Source of the DNA: ZLKRG46 sp032117915 | Lineage (GTDB): Bacteria > Bacteroidota > Ignavibacteria > Kapaibacteriales > Kapaibacteriaceae | Length of the DNA stretch: 25,014 bases | Assembly: GCA_032117915.1 (NCBI GenBank) | Contig: JAULYI010000088.1 | Location: forward strand, 1-25,014 | Reading direction: 5' to 3' | In this document: positions 14,002-23,414 of the stretch, one piece after another | Numbering within the stretch: the stretch's first letter is position 1 | Layout of the letters: every line of letters starts with the position of its first letter | The notes under the pieces: generated by a model | Told to the model about the DNA's origin: nothing | The model's input: only the letters and a program-made list of their open reading frames with translations | The model's database searches: none | Position numbers and translations under genes: made by a program

Positions 14002-14037
14002 ATGGTTACACAGGCTCATGATTGTCTCCGTAACCAT
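14002..14037. repeat. inverted repeat ATGGTTAC-N20-GTAACCAT
   Basis: Two perfect eight-base arms, 20 bases apart, lie in the noncoding gap about 30 bases upstream of the promoter of the small T9SS gene and beyond the terminator of the large one. The dyad spacing fits a dimeric regulator or a transcript stem-loop. Nothing else is seen in this gap. Confidence 0.45.
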
Positions 14038-14071
14038 CGTCTAAGGCAGCCAATATCATGCCAGAAAACAG

Positions 14072-14100
14072 CAACGCCCTCCCGAAAGGGGAGGGCGTTG
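14072..14100 (-). terminator. strong hairpin terminator after the giant T9SS gene
   Basis: A perfect 12-base stem, CAACGCCCTCCC/GGGAGGGCGTTG, with a five-base loop sits 27 bases after the leftward stop at 14128. On the minus strand it is followed by CTGTTTTCTGG, a short T-rich tail. Stem strength makes termination likely. Confidence 0.7.
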
Positions 14101-14127
14101 GTAAGCATGGTCGTTTGATGGGCCGGA

Positions 14128-17100
14128 TCAGTCGGCGATCACCACCGGAACGGCCTTGGCAAACTCTGCAGAGCGCATACGGATAAGGTAGGTGCCATTT
14201 GACAGACCTGCGGTGGGGAACTCCATGGTGTAAGCGCCTGCTTCCATACGCCCGTTGACGAGCGTACGGACAATTTGACCATTGGTGTTGATCAGGTCGA
14301 TGACCGTTCCTGCGTCAATGCCAACTTCGAAGTCCAATCGTACCGAACCACCTGTGACAGGGTTGGGCACGGGAGCTTCGATGGTCGAGTTGAAGCCGCT
14401 CAGCGTGATCACACGCTTCGTGATGGCACAGTTGAAGATCATTGTGCTGTCACCCTGCGTGGTTGGTGCCAGACAGCCGCGGCCAAGGTCAACGGCAAGG
14501 GTCTGCTTCGAGTCGAACTCTGCGGCAAGCAGCAGTTGCGTGCGGAAGCTGAACATGATGCCATCCTTGGTCAGCGGGTTCGTACCCGAGGCAACGAAGC
14601 GCCACGTTGAACGCGTCTGGTCCAGTGTGGTGATCGTCGGTTCGCTTACATTCCAACCTTGTGCGTTCAGCTCGGCACCCTTGGAGATGCTACCTGGCGT
14701 GTACGATAGGGCTGCCGTTGCAACGATCACGTCCAGCGTGGCAGTCGTAACCTTTGTTGTTGCCCAGTCAGGACTTGTGGCCACGATGCGGAAGTCGACG
14801 GGCTTGCCGGGTTCGCGTGACTCATCGTTGTTGAGATCGTTCTCGAGTACGAACGTGAACGGAACGACGTAGCCGATACCACGGACGTTGGCAAAGACAT
14901 CCTGCTTGAGCTCGACGGTGTCGCCGGACTCGTAATTACGGATGTGGAAGCGAGCCTGGTAGTTGCGGTCTGTGTACGGGGGCGTGTTCGGCTCGGTCGG
15001 CGTGAAACGAACGCGGACACGATAGGTCTCCTGCGAGCCGATCAAGAGCGGGTAGGTCGTAGCCGCATTGGGATCGAGCGTAGCGCCGGTGGGCGTGCGG
15101 ATACCGATGATCGTGAAGGCAGCAGCATCGGCACCAACCGGCTGCATCGAGCGGATCTCGAGTGCCTTGGAACCACCACCGGTGTTCGTGATCGTGAATT
15201 CACCTTCGGGCGTATCGCAGTTTGCAAGATTACGGCCGAAGTCAATGTCGCTCACCTGAATGTCAGGAGCCGAGCAACCTCCAACAACAATACGCTCGGT
15301 TGCACGCTGTGGCGTGATGTTCGTGTCGTTGCCATTGCCACGAACGGCGTCATGCGTGATCTCGACCGTAAGGCCAAAGCCTGCTCCCGAACCGGCGGGA
15401 CGTGTGAAGCGGACCGGGAAGGTGACGGAGCCACCATTCGGAGCGACCGTGATCGGCGTCGTGGGAGCCGTTACCCATTGGAAGGCCGCATCCGTGCCGG
15501 CTGCAAAGGCAACGCGCGAGAGCGTAAGAGGCATGGTGCCGGCGTTGCGCAGTGTGATGTCGCGCTCGACTGCTTGACGCTCGGGCGTCTCGGCGCACGA
15601 CAGCTGCACGCCCGTCGTGGCGATCTGGGGCAGCCAGCCTTCGCCTTCTACAAGACTCTCAGCCTTGGCGCCAGCATCCGTGAAGACAGCTTCGATGGGA
15701 GCCGAGAACGGCGTCTGTGCGTTCGGACGGAAGAAGATCTCGAATGCTACGATTGCCGACGGCTTGCTATCGGTCACACCCGGAAGGGTTGCCGTGGTGA
15801 CTGCCGTACCGTTCAAGAACATCTGACCGATCTTGAAGACGTAGTTCGTTTCGTTCGAGCCGGCAGGCCAGAACTCGTTACCACCAACGAAGCGAACGCC
15901 CGTCAGGGTAAGTGCTCCAGTGCCGGAGTTGTACACGATACCGTCGGATGCCTGAGCGGGTGTTCCGCTAACGAACATCTTGCGGGAGTTTTCACGGAGC
16001 AGACCAAAGTCGTGACCGCGGATGAACGGTCCGGCCTGCGTGACGGCACCCTTCCACTTCGTGATGCTGTCGCCTTCGGCGCCGTTGTTGTTGAGCGTGT
16101 AGTCCTTTTCGAACGTACCGACGTTGGCGCTCTTAAAGCACACTTCGCGCACGCTTACCGAGCCTCCCGGCGGGACGGTGATCGGAAGCGGCGGCGTCGT
16201 GGGATTGCTGATGGAGAACGGTGCGCTGACGCCCGGAATGGCCGTGATGATTAGCGGTTCGGTACCGGGCTTGCCATTAGCGAAGTTGCGAATGGTCAGG
16301 CCGCCGCCCTTGCAGGCTTCCTGGTTGACTTCGAGGGTGCCGGCATCCCAATCTTCAACGCTGATGCGGGGCATCGTTGCCATACCCTGGTGCGGTACCT
16401 TCAGTTCGGAGCACTCTGTGGTGACATAGAGCGTGTCCTTGTCCCAGTCGGTGTTTGGATCCGTTGTCTCGACGTTTCCATTGTACTCGACCGTTACAGC
16501 GTGTGTTGCACCGGGTGCAAGTGTGATGTCGGGAGGAATGGCGCCGTTCGTGATGCGGAAGGCATTCGTCTTAAACTTCAGTTCCTTGACCTTGACGGGT
16601 CCGGGGGCGTCGTTCTTGATGGTGACCGTTTGCGATGCCGTTGTGCCAAGGCGGATGCGACCGAAGTCGACCGGCGTGGGATTGAACGACAGCTTGTCCG
16701 CGAAGTAGTAGCAGGTATCCAGCGTGATGTTATCGGCATAGTCGATCACGCGCAGATACGCGATAGCATCGCGGCTCTTATCGATGACATTCACGGCGAA
16801 GTTGTACTTCGTGTACGCCCCATCGCGAGGGAATTCACCGGACGGATCCGTGATCAGTTCGATCTCGTAGTTGTTGGAGCCTTGCAGGAGTTCGATGGTC
16901 GAGATACCGGTCTCTACCTGGTCAGAGTCACCCGGAGGCGTACGCGGCGGATCGGGAATGTTCCGCAGTTCTGTTGCCTCGTAGCTGTAGTCACCGCAGA
17001 TGTTCGTCTCCTTGAGCACCGGCCGCATTGTGTCGATCACGGAAGCATCACGGAAGGCCGCGGCAGCGGGCCAGCCATAAGAGTCAAAGTTGCCGAAGCC

Positions 17101-18582
17101 ATAAATGTAGCCGCCGAACTTCACCTTACCATTACCGGTGATAAGGTGCGGACGTGCCTCGTTACCGAACTCGATCGTACAGAAGTAGAGATCGTTGAAG
17201 CCGGGGATCTTGTTTGAGAGCAGTGCGGGCTGTGACGACTTAGGATGGCTCCACACGGGGATATCATCGATCGTAAGACTTTTGAGGTCCTCTACTGCCG
17301 TGGTTGTGTCCGTCGCTTGCACAACAAGATTCAGCAGGTGGCGCGTGTAGTTCGTAGGAAGGTCCGGAGTCTGGAAGAGCGTACCGGTGAGGAACTGCTC
17401 TCGCGGCGTCACGTTACACATGAACGGGTCGTTCAGGTTGTCACCGTCCCACGATGCCGATGTCGAGTACTGCACAACGTAGATAGGCTTGTTCGCTGTC
17501 CAGACGGTGACGCCATAGGGAAGAACTGAGCGGGCAGCAGCCTGGTATAGATCGCGGAACTGGCCGGCATTCAGGAGACCACCGTCCTGGCCAAGAAGCG
17601 TCTTCTTGTCCTTGTCGTAATATTTCAGCTGCCAGCGCGTGCCGTCTTCTGCGGCGATAACGCGGAAGAAGTCGCCGCGTCCGGTACCCGTGAACTTCCG
17701 CGAGTACTCAAGCGTGACGTAGGTCTTACCCCAAGCGCTTACGGGCGGCGTCATCTCGATGAGGTGGTCGCGACCTTCCAGCGGAATCGCATTCGGCAGA
17801 GCCGTGCGAGAGTGGAAGCCGATCATGCCGATGTTCTTGTTGGATGTCACTTCCGTGCCCGTCATGTCGAATGCACCACGGGTCTGTCCATCACCCATGA
17901 CCATGTAGCAGTCACCGGCCTGCATAACGATGGTTTGGATCTGTCCGTCGTTCAGCTTCTTACCGAGCTTTGTCTTGGCAAAACCGTCGGTGGTGCCACG
18001 CAGGCGGATGTTGACCTCTGTGCCATTCTCACGGGCGATGACTACGAAGCCTGCAGCCCACGTGAAGACTTCGCGGAAGTCGTAGTACGACGTCACGATG
18101 TACCGCTTACCCCAAACGCTGGTCGGCAGGGCAAGATAGCCGTCCGACGAGACCTGCTTGGCGTGCAGACAGTATACCGAGATCGGCTTCGTGGCCTTGA
18201 TGATCACGGCCTTCGGTACCACCTGCTCCGAGGCCTCCCACGGAATCTGCCATGCCGCATTGGCGCGGTTGTTGCGCGTAGAGACGTTCAACACCTTGTT
18301 GGCCATCAGCAGGTACCGACGAAGGTCGCCCGTTTCGGCATTGCTGACTTCGATGCGCACGGAGTCGTACGAGGTAGCAATGTAGAACTCAAGCGTAGAC
18401 GCAGATTCGAACGGATAACCGTCGTTCTGCGGCACGGCAAGGTAGAACTCCGTTCCCTGAGCCCCGTTCACGCTTAGCAACTGATCCGCAGTGGGCATCT
18501 TTCGTTGGGCAAGCGCGGTAAGGGATGCCATCATCATCATGATGATCGCAAGTAGTGAGACTGATCGTATCCGACGGATCAT
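14128..18582 (-). CDS. giant T9SS cargo protein with IgGFc-binding-like and ASPM-SPD-2-Hydin-like domains
   Basis: The start at 18582 (1484 aa) is fixed by AGGAGG nine bases upstream and by a signal peptide, MIRRIRSVSLLAIIMMMMAS, ending TALAQ (about 26). The N-terminal third (about 35-500) resembles IgGFc-binding protein N-terminal domains: GTEFYLAVPQN, TKPISVYCLHAKQVSSDGYL, ALPTSVWGKRYIVTSYYDF and later EMTPPVSAWGKTYVTLEYS. The middle holds several ASH/choice-of-anchor-D type beta-sandwiches, recognisable by NPTPVDFGRIRLGTTASQTV and SDIDFGRNLANCDTPEGEFT. The last 85 or so residues form a T9SS sorting domain (VPNPVTGGSVRLDFEV to ANGTYLIRM-like strands, ending VPVVIAD). It is probably a large cell-surface or released adhesin-like protein. 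The gene is monocistronic. Confidence 0.9.
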   Translation of the reverse strand: MIRRIRSVSLLAIIMMMMASLTALAQRKMPTADQLLSVNGAQGTEFYLAVPQNDGYPFESASTLEFYIATSYDSVRIEVSNAETGDLRRYLLMANKVLNVSTRNNRANAAWQIPWEASEQVVPKAVIIKATKPISVYCLHAKQVSSDGYLALPTSVWGKRYIVTSYYDFREVFTWAAGFVVIARENGTEVNIRLRGTTDGFAKTKLGKKLNDGQIQTIVMQAGDCYMVMGDGQTRGAFDMTGTEVTSNKNIGMIGFHSRTALPNAIPLEGRDHLIEMTPPVSAWGKTYVTLEYSRKFTGTGRGDFFRVIAAEDGTRWQLKYYDKDKKTLLGQDGGLLNAGQFRDLYQAAARSVLPYGVTVWTANKPIYVVQYSTSASWDGDNLNDPFMCNVTPREQFLTGTLFQTPDLPTNYTRHLLNLVVQATDTTTAVEDLKSLTIDDIPVWSHPKSSQPALLSNKIPGFNDLYFCTIEFGNEARPHLITGNGKVKFGGYIYGFGNFDSYGWPAAAAFRDASVIDTMRPVLKETNICGDYSYEATELRNIPDPPRTPPGDSDQVETGISTIELLQGSNNYEIELITDPSGEFPRDGAYTKYNFAVNVIDKSRDAIAYLRVIDYADNITLDTCYYFADKLSFNPTPVDFGRIRLGTTASQTVTIKNDAPGPVKVKELKFKTNAFRITNGAIPPDITLAPGATHAVTVEYNGNVETTDPNTDWDKDTLYVTTECSELKVPHQGMATMPRISVEDWDAGTLEVNQEACKGGGLTIRNFANGKPGTEPLIITAIPGVSAPFSISNPTTPPLPITVPPGGSVSVREVCFKSANVGTFEKDYTLNNNGAEGDSITKWKGAVTQAGPFIRGHDFGLLRENSRKMFVSGTPAQASDGIVYNSGTGALTLTGVRFVGGNEFWPAGSNETNYVFKIGQMFLNGTAVTTATLPGVTDSKPSAIVAFEIFFRPNAQTPFSAPIEAVFTDAGAKAESLVEGEGWLPQIATTGVQLSCAETPERQAVERDITLRNAGTMPLTLSRVAFAAGTDAAFQWVTAPTTPITVAPNGGSVTFPVRFTRPAGSGAGFGLTVEITHDAVRGNGNDTNITPQRATERIVVGGCSAPDIQVSDIDFGRNLANCDTPEGEFTITNTGGGSKALEIRSMQPVGADAAAFTIIGIRTPTGATLDPNAATTYPLLIGSQETYRVRVRFTPTEPNTPPYTDRNYQARFHIRNYESGDTVELKQDVFANVRGIGYVVPFTFVLENDLNNDESREPGKPVDFRIVATSPDWATTKVTTATLDVIVATAALSYTPGSISKGAELNAQGWNVSEPTITTLDQTRSTWRFVASGTNPLTKDGIMFSFRTQLLLAAEFDSKQTLAVDLGRGCLAPTTQGDSTMIFNCAITKRVITLSGFNSTIEAPVPNPVTGGSVRLDFEVGIDAGTVIDLINTNGQIVRTLVNGRMEAGAYTMEFPTAGLSNGTYLIRMRSAEFAKAVPVVIAD

Positions 18583-18848
18583 ATCGGCGTTCCTCCTGAT
18601 TCGGCAATCGTTGAACTGTTTGCTGGTGTTGAAGCGGCGTGCGAACGCCAATATGCCCGGTAAGGGTGCGATGGTATGCGTTGGCATAAACCTCACCCAT
18701 TCCGCGGCCTTGCTAAATAACAAATAAGTGCGTACGAAGTTACTGTGTGGGAAAGACGTTATCCCCACTTCCTCCGAACCATCCCGTGCACGGCCGACTA
18801 TTCGTAGTTTCGCAGTCAGATTTGTTCCGCACACACCGTGAAATGCCA
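18583..18848. other. divergent intergenic region between giant T9SS gene and transketolase
   Basis: This 266-base gap contains no open frame with coding character. It must hold the two divergent promoters. An AT-rich patch, CTAAATAACAAATAAG (18714-18729), stands out in the GC-rich background and probably belongs to the leftward promoter, but I find no exact TAnnTTTG there. AGGAGG for the giant gene lies at its left end. Confidence 0.5.
18805..18812 (+). promoter_or_regulatory. possible -7 element for the transketolase operon
   Basis: TAGTTTCG matches TAnnTTTG at all but one position and lies 37 bases before the transketolase N-subunit ATG, a spacing similar to the other predicted promoters here. 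No clear -33 element is seen. Confidence 0.3.
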
Positions 18849-19744
18849 TGGACGTAACCACGAAACAGTCGCTTGAGTTCAACGACGTGACCTTCTCGAA
18901 CGAGCGGCGTGCTCCCGAGGGCTTCTTGCCCATTGCTACGGAGATCCGCCGCGATATCATCCGTATGCTCGTTCGCGCCGGTTCTGGCCATAGCGGTGGC
19001 CCATTGGGGTCGGCCGATGTCTTTGCCGTGATGTACTTCGGCGGCTACATGCGTTTCAAGCCGGAAGACATGCAGTGGGCGGGGCGCGATCGGTTCGTTC
19101 TGAGCGCTGGCCATATGGCTCCCGTGATGTATGCTGCACTCGCCAACGCCGGTTGCTATCCCAAAGCTGAGCAGGCAACGCTGCGCAAGTTCAATACGCG
19201 TCTGCAAGGGCACCCCGGCCGCGATATGCACCTGCCGGGCATCGAGACATCCTCGGGCTCGCTCGGCCAGGGTATTTCGATCGCCGTTGGTATGGCTATG
19301 GCCGATAAGCTGGTTGACAAGAATGACCGCCGGGTCTTCAGTCTTACCGGTGACGGAGAGCTCCAGGAAGGGTCGGTCTGGGAAGCCGTGATGTCGGCAA
19401 GCCATTTCCAGCTCGACAACTTCTGCTGGATCATCGACAACAATGACTGCCAGATCGATGGCCGCGTACCCGACGTGATGAACGTGTATCCGATCGTGGA
19501 AAAGGCCGAGTCGTTCGGCTGCGACGTCATCGTTGTTGACGGCCACGACTATGCCGACCTGATGCGTGGCTTTGATCGTTTTCTCGAAAACCAGGCTAAC
19601 GGCACCGGCAAGCCCACGTGTATTGTTGCCAAGACCTATATGGGGCATGGCGTAAGCTTTATGAACGACAAGTTCGAGTGGCACGGCAAGCCGCCGTCGA
19701 AAGACCAGGCAGTGGCCGCCCTCGAGGAACTCTCAACGATTTGA
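18849..19744 (+). CDS. tkt: transketolase, N-terminal subunit (ThDP-binding)
   Basis: This is the thiamine-diphosphate-binding half of a two-subunit transketolase of the pentose phosphate pathway, moving two-carbon units between sugar phosphates. The protein (298 aa) has ARAGSGHSGGP-like substrate and cofactor residues (43-52), the QGHPGRDMHLPGIETSSGSL stretch (120-139) and SLGQG after it. The ThDP/Mg motif runs from GDGELQEGSVWEA (168-180) to NN (198-199). It ends where a full-length enzyme would continue into the pyrimidine-binding domain, which is encoded 20 bases downstream. Split transketolases of this type are known in archaea and many anaerobic or deep-branching bacteria. It is the first gene of a seven-gene rightward operon. 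Confidence 0.94.
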
Positions 19745-19764
19745 ACCACGAAGCACAGAACATC

Positions 19765-20760
19765 ATGGAATTACTCGGTCAAAAACCCACGCGCTTCGGC
19801 TTCGGTGACGGACTCGTCGTCCTTGGCGAACGCCACAGCAATATCATCGTTCTCGGCGGCGATATTACCGGCTCGGTGATGACGTCGCTGTTCAAAGACA
19901 AGTTCCCGGATCGGTTCTTCTCGATCGGTATCGCGGAGCAGAATGCGACGACGATCGCCGCAGGGCTGGCCCTGTCCGGCAAGATTCCGTTCTTTGCTTC
20001 GTACGGCGCGTTCTGCGCACTGCGTAATGCCGACCAATTGCGGATCTCCGTGGCCTATAACGAGGCAAACGTGAAGATCGGCGGCGGTCATGCCGGCATT
20101 TCCGTTGGCCCCGACGGCGCAACGCACCAGGTGCTCGAAGAAGTTGCCTTCCTGCGTACGCTGCCGCACATGACGATGATCGTGCCGGCCGACTACGAAG
20201 AGGCTAAAAAGGCTACGATCGCCATGGGCGAAATGGTTGGTCCCGCATACATCCGCTTCGGACGCTCTCCCGTTCCCATGTTCACAACGCCCGACACGCC
20301 GTTCGAACTTGGCAAGGCGAACGTCGTGAAGGACGGTACCGATGTGGCTATCATCGCAAATGGCGCTCTGGTATGGGAGGCCATCTTGGCCTCGCAGGAG
20401 CTTGCTAAGAAGGGTATCAATGCCCGTGTGGTAAACGTGCATACCGTCAAGCCGTTCGACTTCGCGACGGTCACCGCCGCTGCCCGCGAGTGTGGTGCCA
20501 TCGTCACAGCCGAAGAACATCAGGTCCATGGTGGCCTTGGCAGCGCCGTCGCCGAATGCACGGCGAAGAATGCTCCCGTGCCGATCGAGTTCGTTGGCGT
20601 GAAGGATTCCTTTGGGGGCTCGGGTGATCCGGATGAACTGATGGTGAACTTCGGGCTGACCTGGAAAGAGATCTACGCCTCGGCACTCGTCGCGATGGAA
20701 CGTCGCGATAAGGGCTCAAGCGGCGTCCGTGCGATCAAGGATGTCCCCAGCTACGCCTAA
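19765..20760 (+). CDS. tkt: transketolase, C-terminal subunit (pyrimidine-binding and C domains)
   Basis: The protein (331 aa) completes the split transketolase. The start MELLGQKPTRFGFGDGLVVL was chosen because the longer open frame runs through the end of the N subunit. It contains the pyrimidine-binding domain with GIAEQN (55-60), whose Glu58 activates the cofactor, then FFASYGAFCALRNADQLR (76-93) and DGATHQ (117-122). A C-terminal domain with the GALVWEAI and EEHQVHGGLGSAVAE segments follows. Its last 20 bases overlap the ATG chosen for the CCA-adding enzyme. It should form a heterotetramer with the upstream subunit. Confidence 0.94.
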   Translation: MELLGQKPTRFGFGDGLVVLGERHSNIIVLGGDITGSVMTSLFKDKFPDRFFSIGIAEQNATTIAAGLALSGKIPFFASYGAFCALRNADQLRISVAYNEANVKIGGGHAGISVGPDGATHQVLEEVAFLRTLPHMTMIVPADYEEAKKATIAMGEMVGPAYIRFGRSPVPMFTTPDTPFELGKANVVKDGTDVAIIANGALVWEAILASQELAKKGINARVVNVHTVKPFDFATVTAAARECGAIVTAEEHQVHGGLGSAVAECTAKNAPVPIEFVGVKDSFGGSGDPDELMVNFGLTWKEIYASALVAMERRDKGSSGVRAIKDVPSYA

Positions 20761-22201
20761 GATCGATCTCAACGATCCGATCCTGCTCCGCATCGCCGCC
20801 CTGGCTGCAGACCGGGGTGTTGACGCCTACGTCGTGGGCGGCTACGTGCGCGACGCCCTGATGGGGCGTGAGCGCACGGACGTCGATATCACGATCGTTG
20901 GCGACGCGCAGCGGTTTGCCGATGCCGTGGCAACGATCTTCCGTTCCACTGCCATCCACTACGAGCGGTTCCGCACGTCGATGGTGCCGATCGGAGATCA
21001 TAAGATCGAATTCGTAGGCACGCGGTCCGAGGTGTATACACCCGATTCGCGCGATCCCATCGTGTCCGAGGGTACGCTCGAGGACGACCTGCGCCGGCGC
21101 GACTTCACGGTGAATGCCATGGCAGCCTCGCTGCAGCCGGCGACGCTCGGTACGATCGTGGATCTGTTCGACGGTGCCGGAGACCTGGCGCGGCGCGTGC
21201 TTCGCACGCCGCTGGATCCGGTGGTGACGATGAACGATGATCCGCTGCGGATGATGCGGGCCGCACGCTTCGCGTCCCAATTACAGTTCGAGATCGAGCC
21301 GTCGGTGACCGAGGCGATCACGTCGATGGCCGACCGCATCGGCATTATCTCGCAGGAGCGGATCACGGACGAATTCCTGAAGATCCTACAGACGCCAAAG
21401 CCCAGCATTGGGCTGGGCGTCCTGTTTAACACGGGACTCCTCCAATACGTGTTTCCGGAAGTGCACAACCTCTCTGGTGTGGACCTTGTGCGGCAGGGTG
21501 ACCGCGAATACCGCCACAAGGATGTCTTCTGGCATACCCTGCAAGTGGTTGACAATGTAAGCCAGATGAGTTCGAACCTCTGGCTGCGCTTTGCAACGCT
21601 GATGCATGACATCGCCAAGCCACGCACGAAGCGCTTTGTGCAGGGGTCAGGGTGGACGTTCCATGGTCATGAAGAGGTGGGGGCTCGCTGGCAGGAGAAG
21701 ATCTTTCGACGCATGAAGCTGCCGCTGCAGCACCTGCCCTATGTGGCAACGCTGGTGCGGTTGCACCAGCGACCAATGTCGCTGGTTGACGATGGTATCT
21801 CCGATTCGGCTGTGCGCCGTCTGGCCGTCCAGGCCGGCGATGCGCTGGACGATCTGTTCACGCTGTGTAAGGCCGACATTACGACGAAGAATGCGCAGAG
21901 GGCTGACCGCTATCTACGCAACTACGAAGTGGTTCGCTCGAAGGTCCTCGATGTCCAACAACGCGATAACCTCCGCTCCTTTCAGTCGCCCGTCCGCGGC
22001 GAGGAGATCATGGCCCTTACCGGCCTTGGACCATCGCGCACGGTGGGCTACCTGAAGTTCATGGTCGAGGAGGCCATCCTAGAAGGGTACGTGTCCAATG
22101 ATCATGATGCTGCTATGGCGTACCTGGTGGAACATCAAGATGCATGGATGGCCCAGGCTGAAACGGCTCACTTTCAGCGTCGCGGAGGGAAAGATGGCTA
22201 G
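20741..22201 (+). CDS. cca: CCA-adding tRNA nucleotidyltransferase with HD domain
   Basis: This enzyme adds or repairs the 3' CCA of tRNA. From the ATG at 20741 it has 486 residues; a GTG at 20729 would add four. Class II nucleotidyltransferase motifs are VVGGYVRDALMG (31-42) and the metal-binding DVD (47-49). RRRDFTVNAMA (118-128) and DDPLRMMRAARFA (166-178) are the base-recognition parts. An HD phosphohydrolase domain follows, with His265 and HD at 289-290 in LMHDIAKPRTKR. Known bacterial enzymes with this HD domain also remove terminal phosphates. It overlaps the transketolase C subunit and, by eight bases, the lipoprotein gene. A plain poly(A) polymerase is less likely given the HD domain. 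Confidence 0.93.
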   Translation: MSPATPKIDLNDPILLRIAALAADRGVDAYVVGGYVRDALMGRERTDVDITIVGDAQRFADAVATIFRSTAIHYERFRTSMVPIGDHKIEFVGTRSEVYTPDSRDPIVSEGTLEDDLRRRDFTVNAMAASLQPATLGTIVDLFDGAGDLARRVLRTPLDPVVTMNDDPLRMMRAARFASQLQFEIEPSVTEAITSMADRIGIISQERITDEFLKILQTPKPSIGLGVLFNTGLLQYVFPEVHNLSGVDLVRQGDREYRHKDVFWHTLQVVDNVSQMSSNLWLRFATLMHDIAKPRTKRFVQGSGWTFHGHEEVGARWQEKIFRRMKLPLQHLPYVATLVRLHQRPMSLVDDGISDSAVRRLAVQAGDALDDLFTLCKADITTKNAQRADRYLRNYEVVRSKVLDVQQRDNLRSFQSPVRGEEIMALTGLGPSRTVGYLKFMVEEAILEGYVSNDHDAAMAYLVEHQDAWMAQAETAHFQRRGGKDG

Positions 22202-23414
22202 GCACCTGATCGCCGCGCTGATGCTCGTGTGCACGGCCTGTTCCACAGATGACGGCGGTGTCGGTGGCTGGCAGACCGGTGGGGATGCAGGACGTACCTT
22301 CAGCGCAGGCGTAGGTCTGACGACAACGCTAAACGTAGCCAAACGTATCGATCTTGTGGATGACTCAACGAACATGCTGTCGACTCCGGCCATGCTCTCG
22401 AGTAACGTCGTCGTGGCAGCCCTTGCGGACGGACGCCTCGTGCGTATCGAAAACGGTCGCGTGGCTTGGGCCTATCGTCAGACCGATGCAGCACCCTTCG
22501 CGGCACGTCCGGCTGTCGATGCCGATGGTTCGGTCTATGCCGTTGATGCCCATGGTCGCATGGTGGCACTGAACGCAGACGGCTCTCGCCGGTGGACCTA
22601 TGCGGTAACGCAGGAAGCTAGGCGAGTGACGGTGAGCGATGTGCTTCGTACGGGTGACCTCGTCGTCACGGCCCACCCATCCGGCATCATCGTTGCCGTC
22701 GACCGCCTGCGTGGTACTCCCGTGTGGCGCATTGCGACGTCGCCGCTGCGTGTGCCAGTGCTCGCTGCCTCGACGCAGAATACGGTTATGGCCGTGATCG
22801 CCGGAACGCCCGACACGCTACTGGCAATTGACCGCCAGGGTCGCGTCACGCAGAAGACTGCGCTGGAGGGACTACAGGTAACGGCCGGACCGGCCGTAGG
22901 CCGGCAGAACATTGTGGTGGTTGCAGGCCGGACAACATCGTCCCACGACGGCGCCTTCGGCGCCGTGTGCGCCGTGGGTAACGACGGACGAGTGCGATGG
23001 AACACGCGCATCGGAACCATACCGCAGTATCTCTCTGTGTCGGGTGACACCACGATGGTCGTCTGCGCGGAGCCTGGCGCCATTGGCCTGCGTGCCTCGC
23101 GCGTCGTGGCCATCGATGGCCGCGGCGTTCGCCGGTGGGGCGTCTGGTACGACAAGCTCATCACATCGCCCCTTATCATTGGCTCCGATGCCATGATGTG
23201 CACCGTCACCGAAGATGCCTCAGCCGGCTGGCATGACGTACTCGTGCTGTGGCGTGATGGCCGCATGCGTAGGCATATTGCCTGTAGTGACGGGCCTCGC
23301 ATCATGCCGGACCCGGTGGTTACGTCGAACCGGACGTTGATGATGGGGGCTGCTAAGGGCTGCACGATCGTGACGTTGGACGAGACATTGATGTACAACA
23401 TTCCTCCGCAATGA
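22194..23414 (+). CDS. PQQ-like beta-propeller lipoprotein
   Basis: GGAGG five bases before the ATG at 22194 fixes the start, giving 406 residues. The N-terminus MARHLIAALMLVCTAC looks like a lipoprotein signal with the acylated Cys at 16, although the lipobox (C-T-A-C) is imperfect. The rest is a chain of beta-propeller blades of the PQQ/BamB type, visible as repeats such as DGSVYAVDAHGRMVALNADG, GIIVAVDRLRGTPVWRIATS, VCAVGNDGRVRWNTRIGT and RVVAIDGRGVRRWGVWYDK. The alcohol dehydrogenase catalytic residues of true PQQ enzymes are not evident. It may be a BamB-like scaffold or an envelope-bound protein of unknown role. It overlaps cca by eight bases and the carbonic anhydrase gene by four (ATGA). 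Confidence 0.85.
   Translation: MARHLIAALMLVCTACSTDDGGVGGWQTGGDAGRTFSAGVGLTTTLNVAKRIDLVDDSTNMLSTPAMLSSNVVVAALADGRLVRIENGRVAWAYRQTDAAPFAARPAVDADGSVYAVDAHGRMVALNADGSRRWTYAVTQEARRVTVSDVLRTGDLVVTAHPSGIIVAVDRLRGTPVWRIATSPLRVPVLAASTQNTVMAVIAGTPDTLLAIDRQGRVTQKTALEGLQVTAGPAVGRQNIVVVAGRTTSSHDGAFGAVCAVGNDGRVRWNTRIGTIPQYLSVSGDTTMVVCAEPGAIGLRASRVVAIDGRGVRRWGVWYDKLITSPLIIGSDAMMCTVTEDASAGWHDVLVLWRDGRMRRHIACSDGPRIMPDPVVTSNRTLMMGAAKGCTIVTLDETLMYNIPPQ

Noticed and set aside
14944..16254. Long plus-strand open frame (436 codons) opposite the giant T9SS gene
   Set aside because: It is antisense to a well-supported gene with signal peptide, domains and sorting signal. Its translation is rich in Arg, Asp and Val with no recognisable motif, typical of shadow frames in GC-rich DNA.
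18529..18546. ATC/ATG trinucleotide run in the giant T9SS gene
   Set aside because: It encodes I-I-M-M-M-M in the signal peptide hydrophobic core. Only four or so units, all in frame, so slippage would have little effect.
18583..18960. N-terminal extension of the giant T9SS protein to 18960
   Set aside because: The extension would run through the divergent transketolase start and intergenic region. The signal peptide and AGGAGG place the true start at 18582.
18740..19684. Minus-strand open frame (314 codons) opposite transketolase N subunit
   Set aside because: The opposite strand carries the full ThDP motif; the antisense product resembles nothing and would start inside the operon.
22881..22897. 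ACGGCCGG-A-CCGGCCGT palindrome
   Set aside because: It lies within the coding sequence of a beta-propeller blade, in frame and without an associated tail. It is most likely chance in GC-rich codons.
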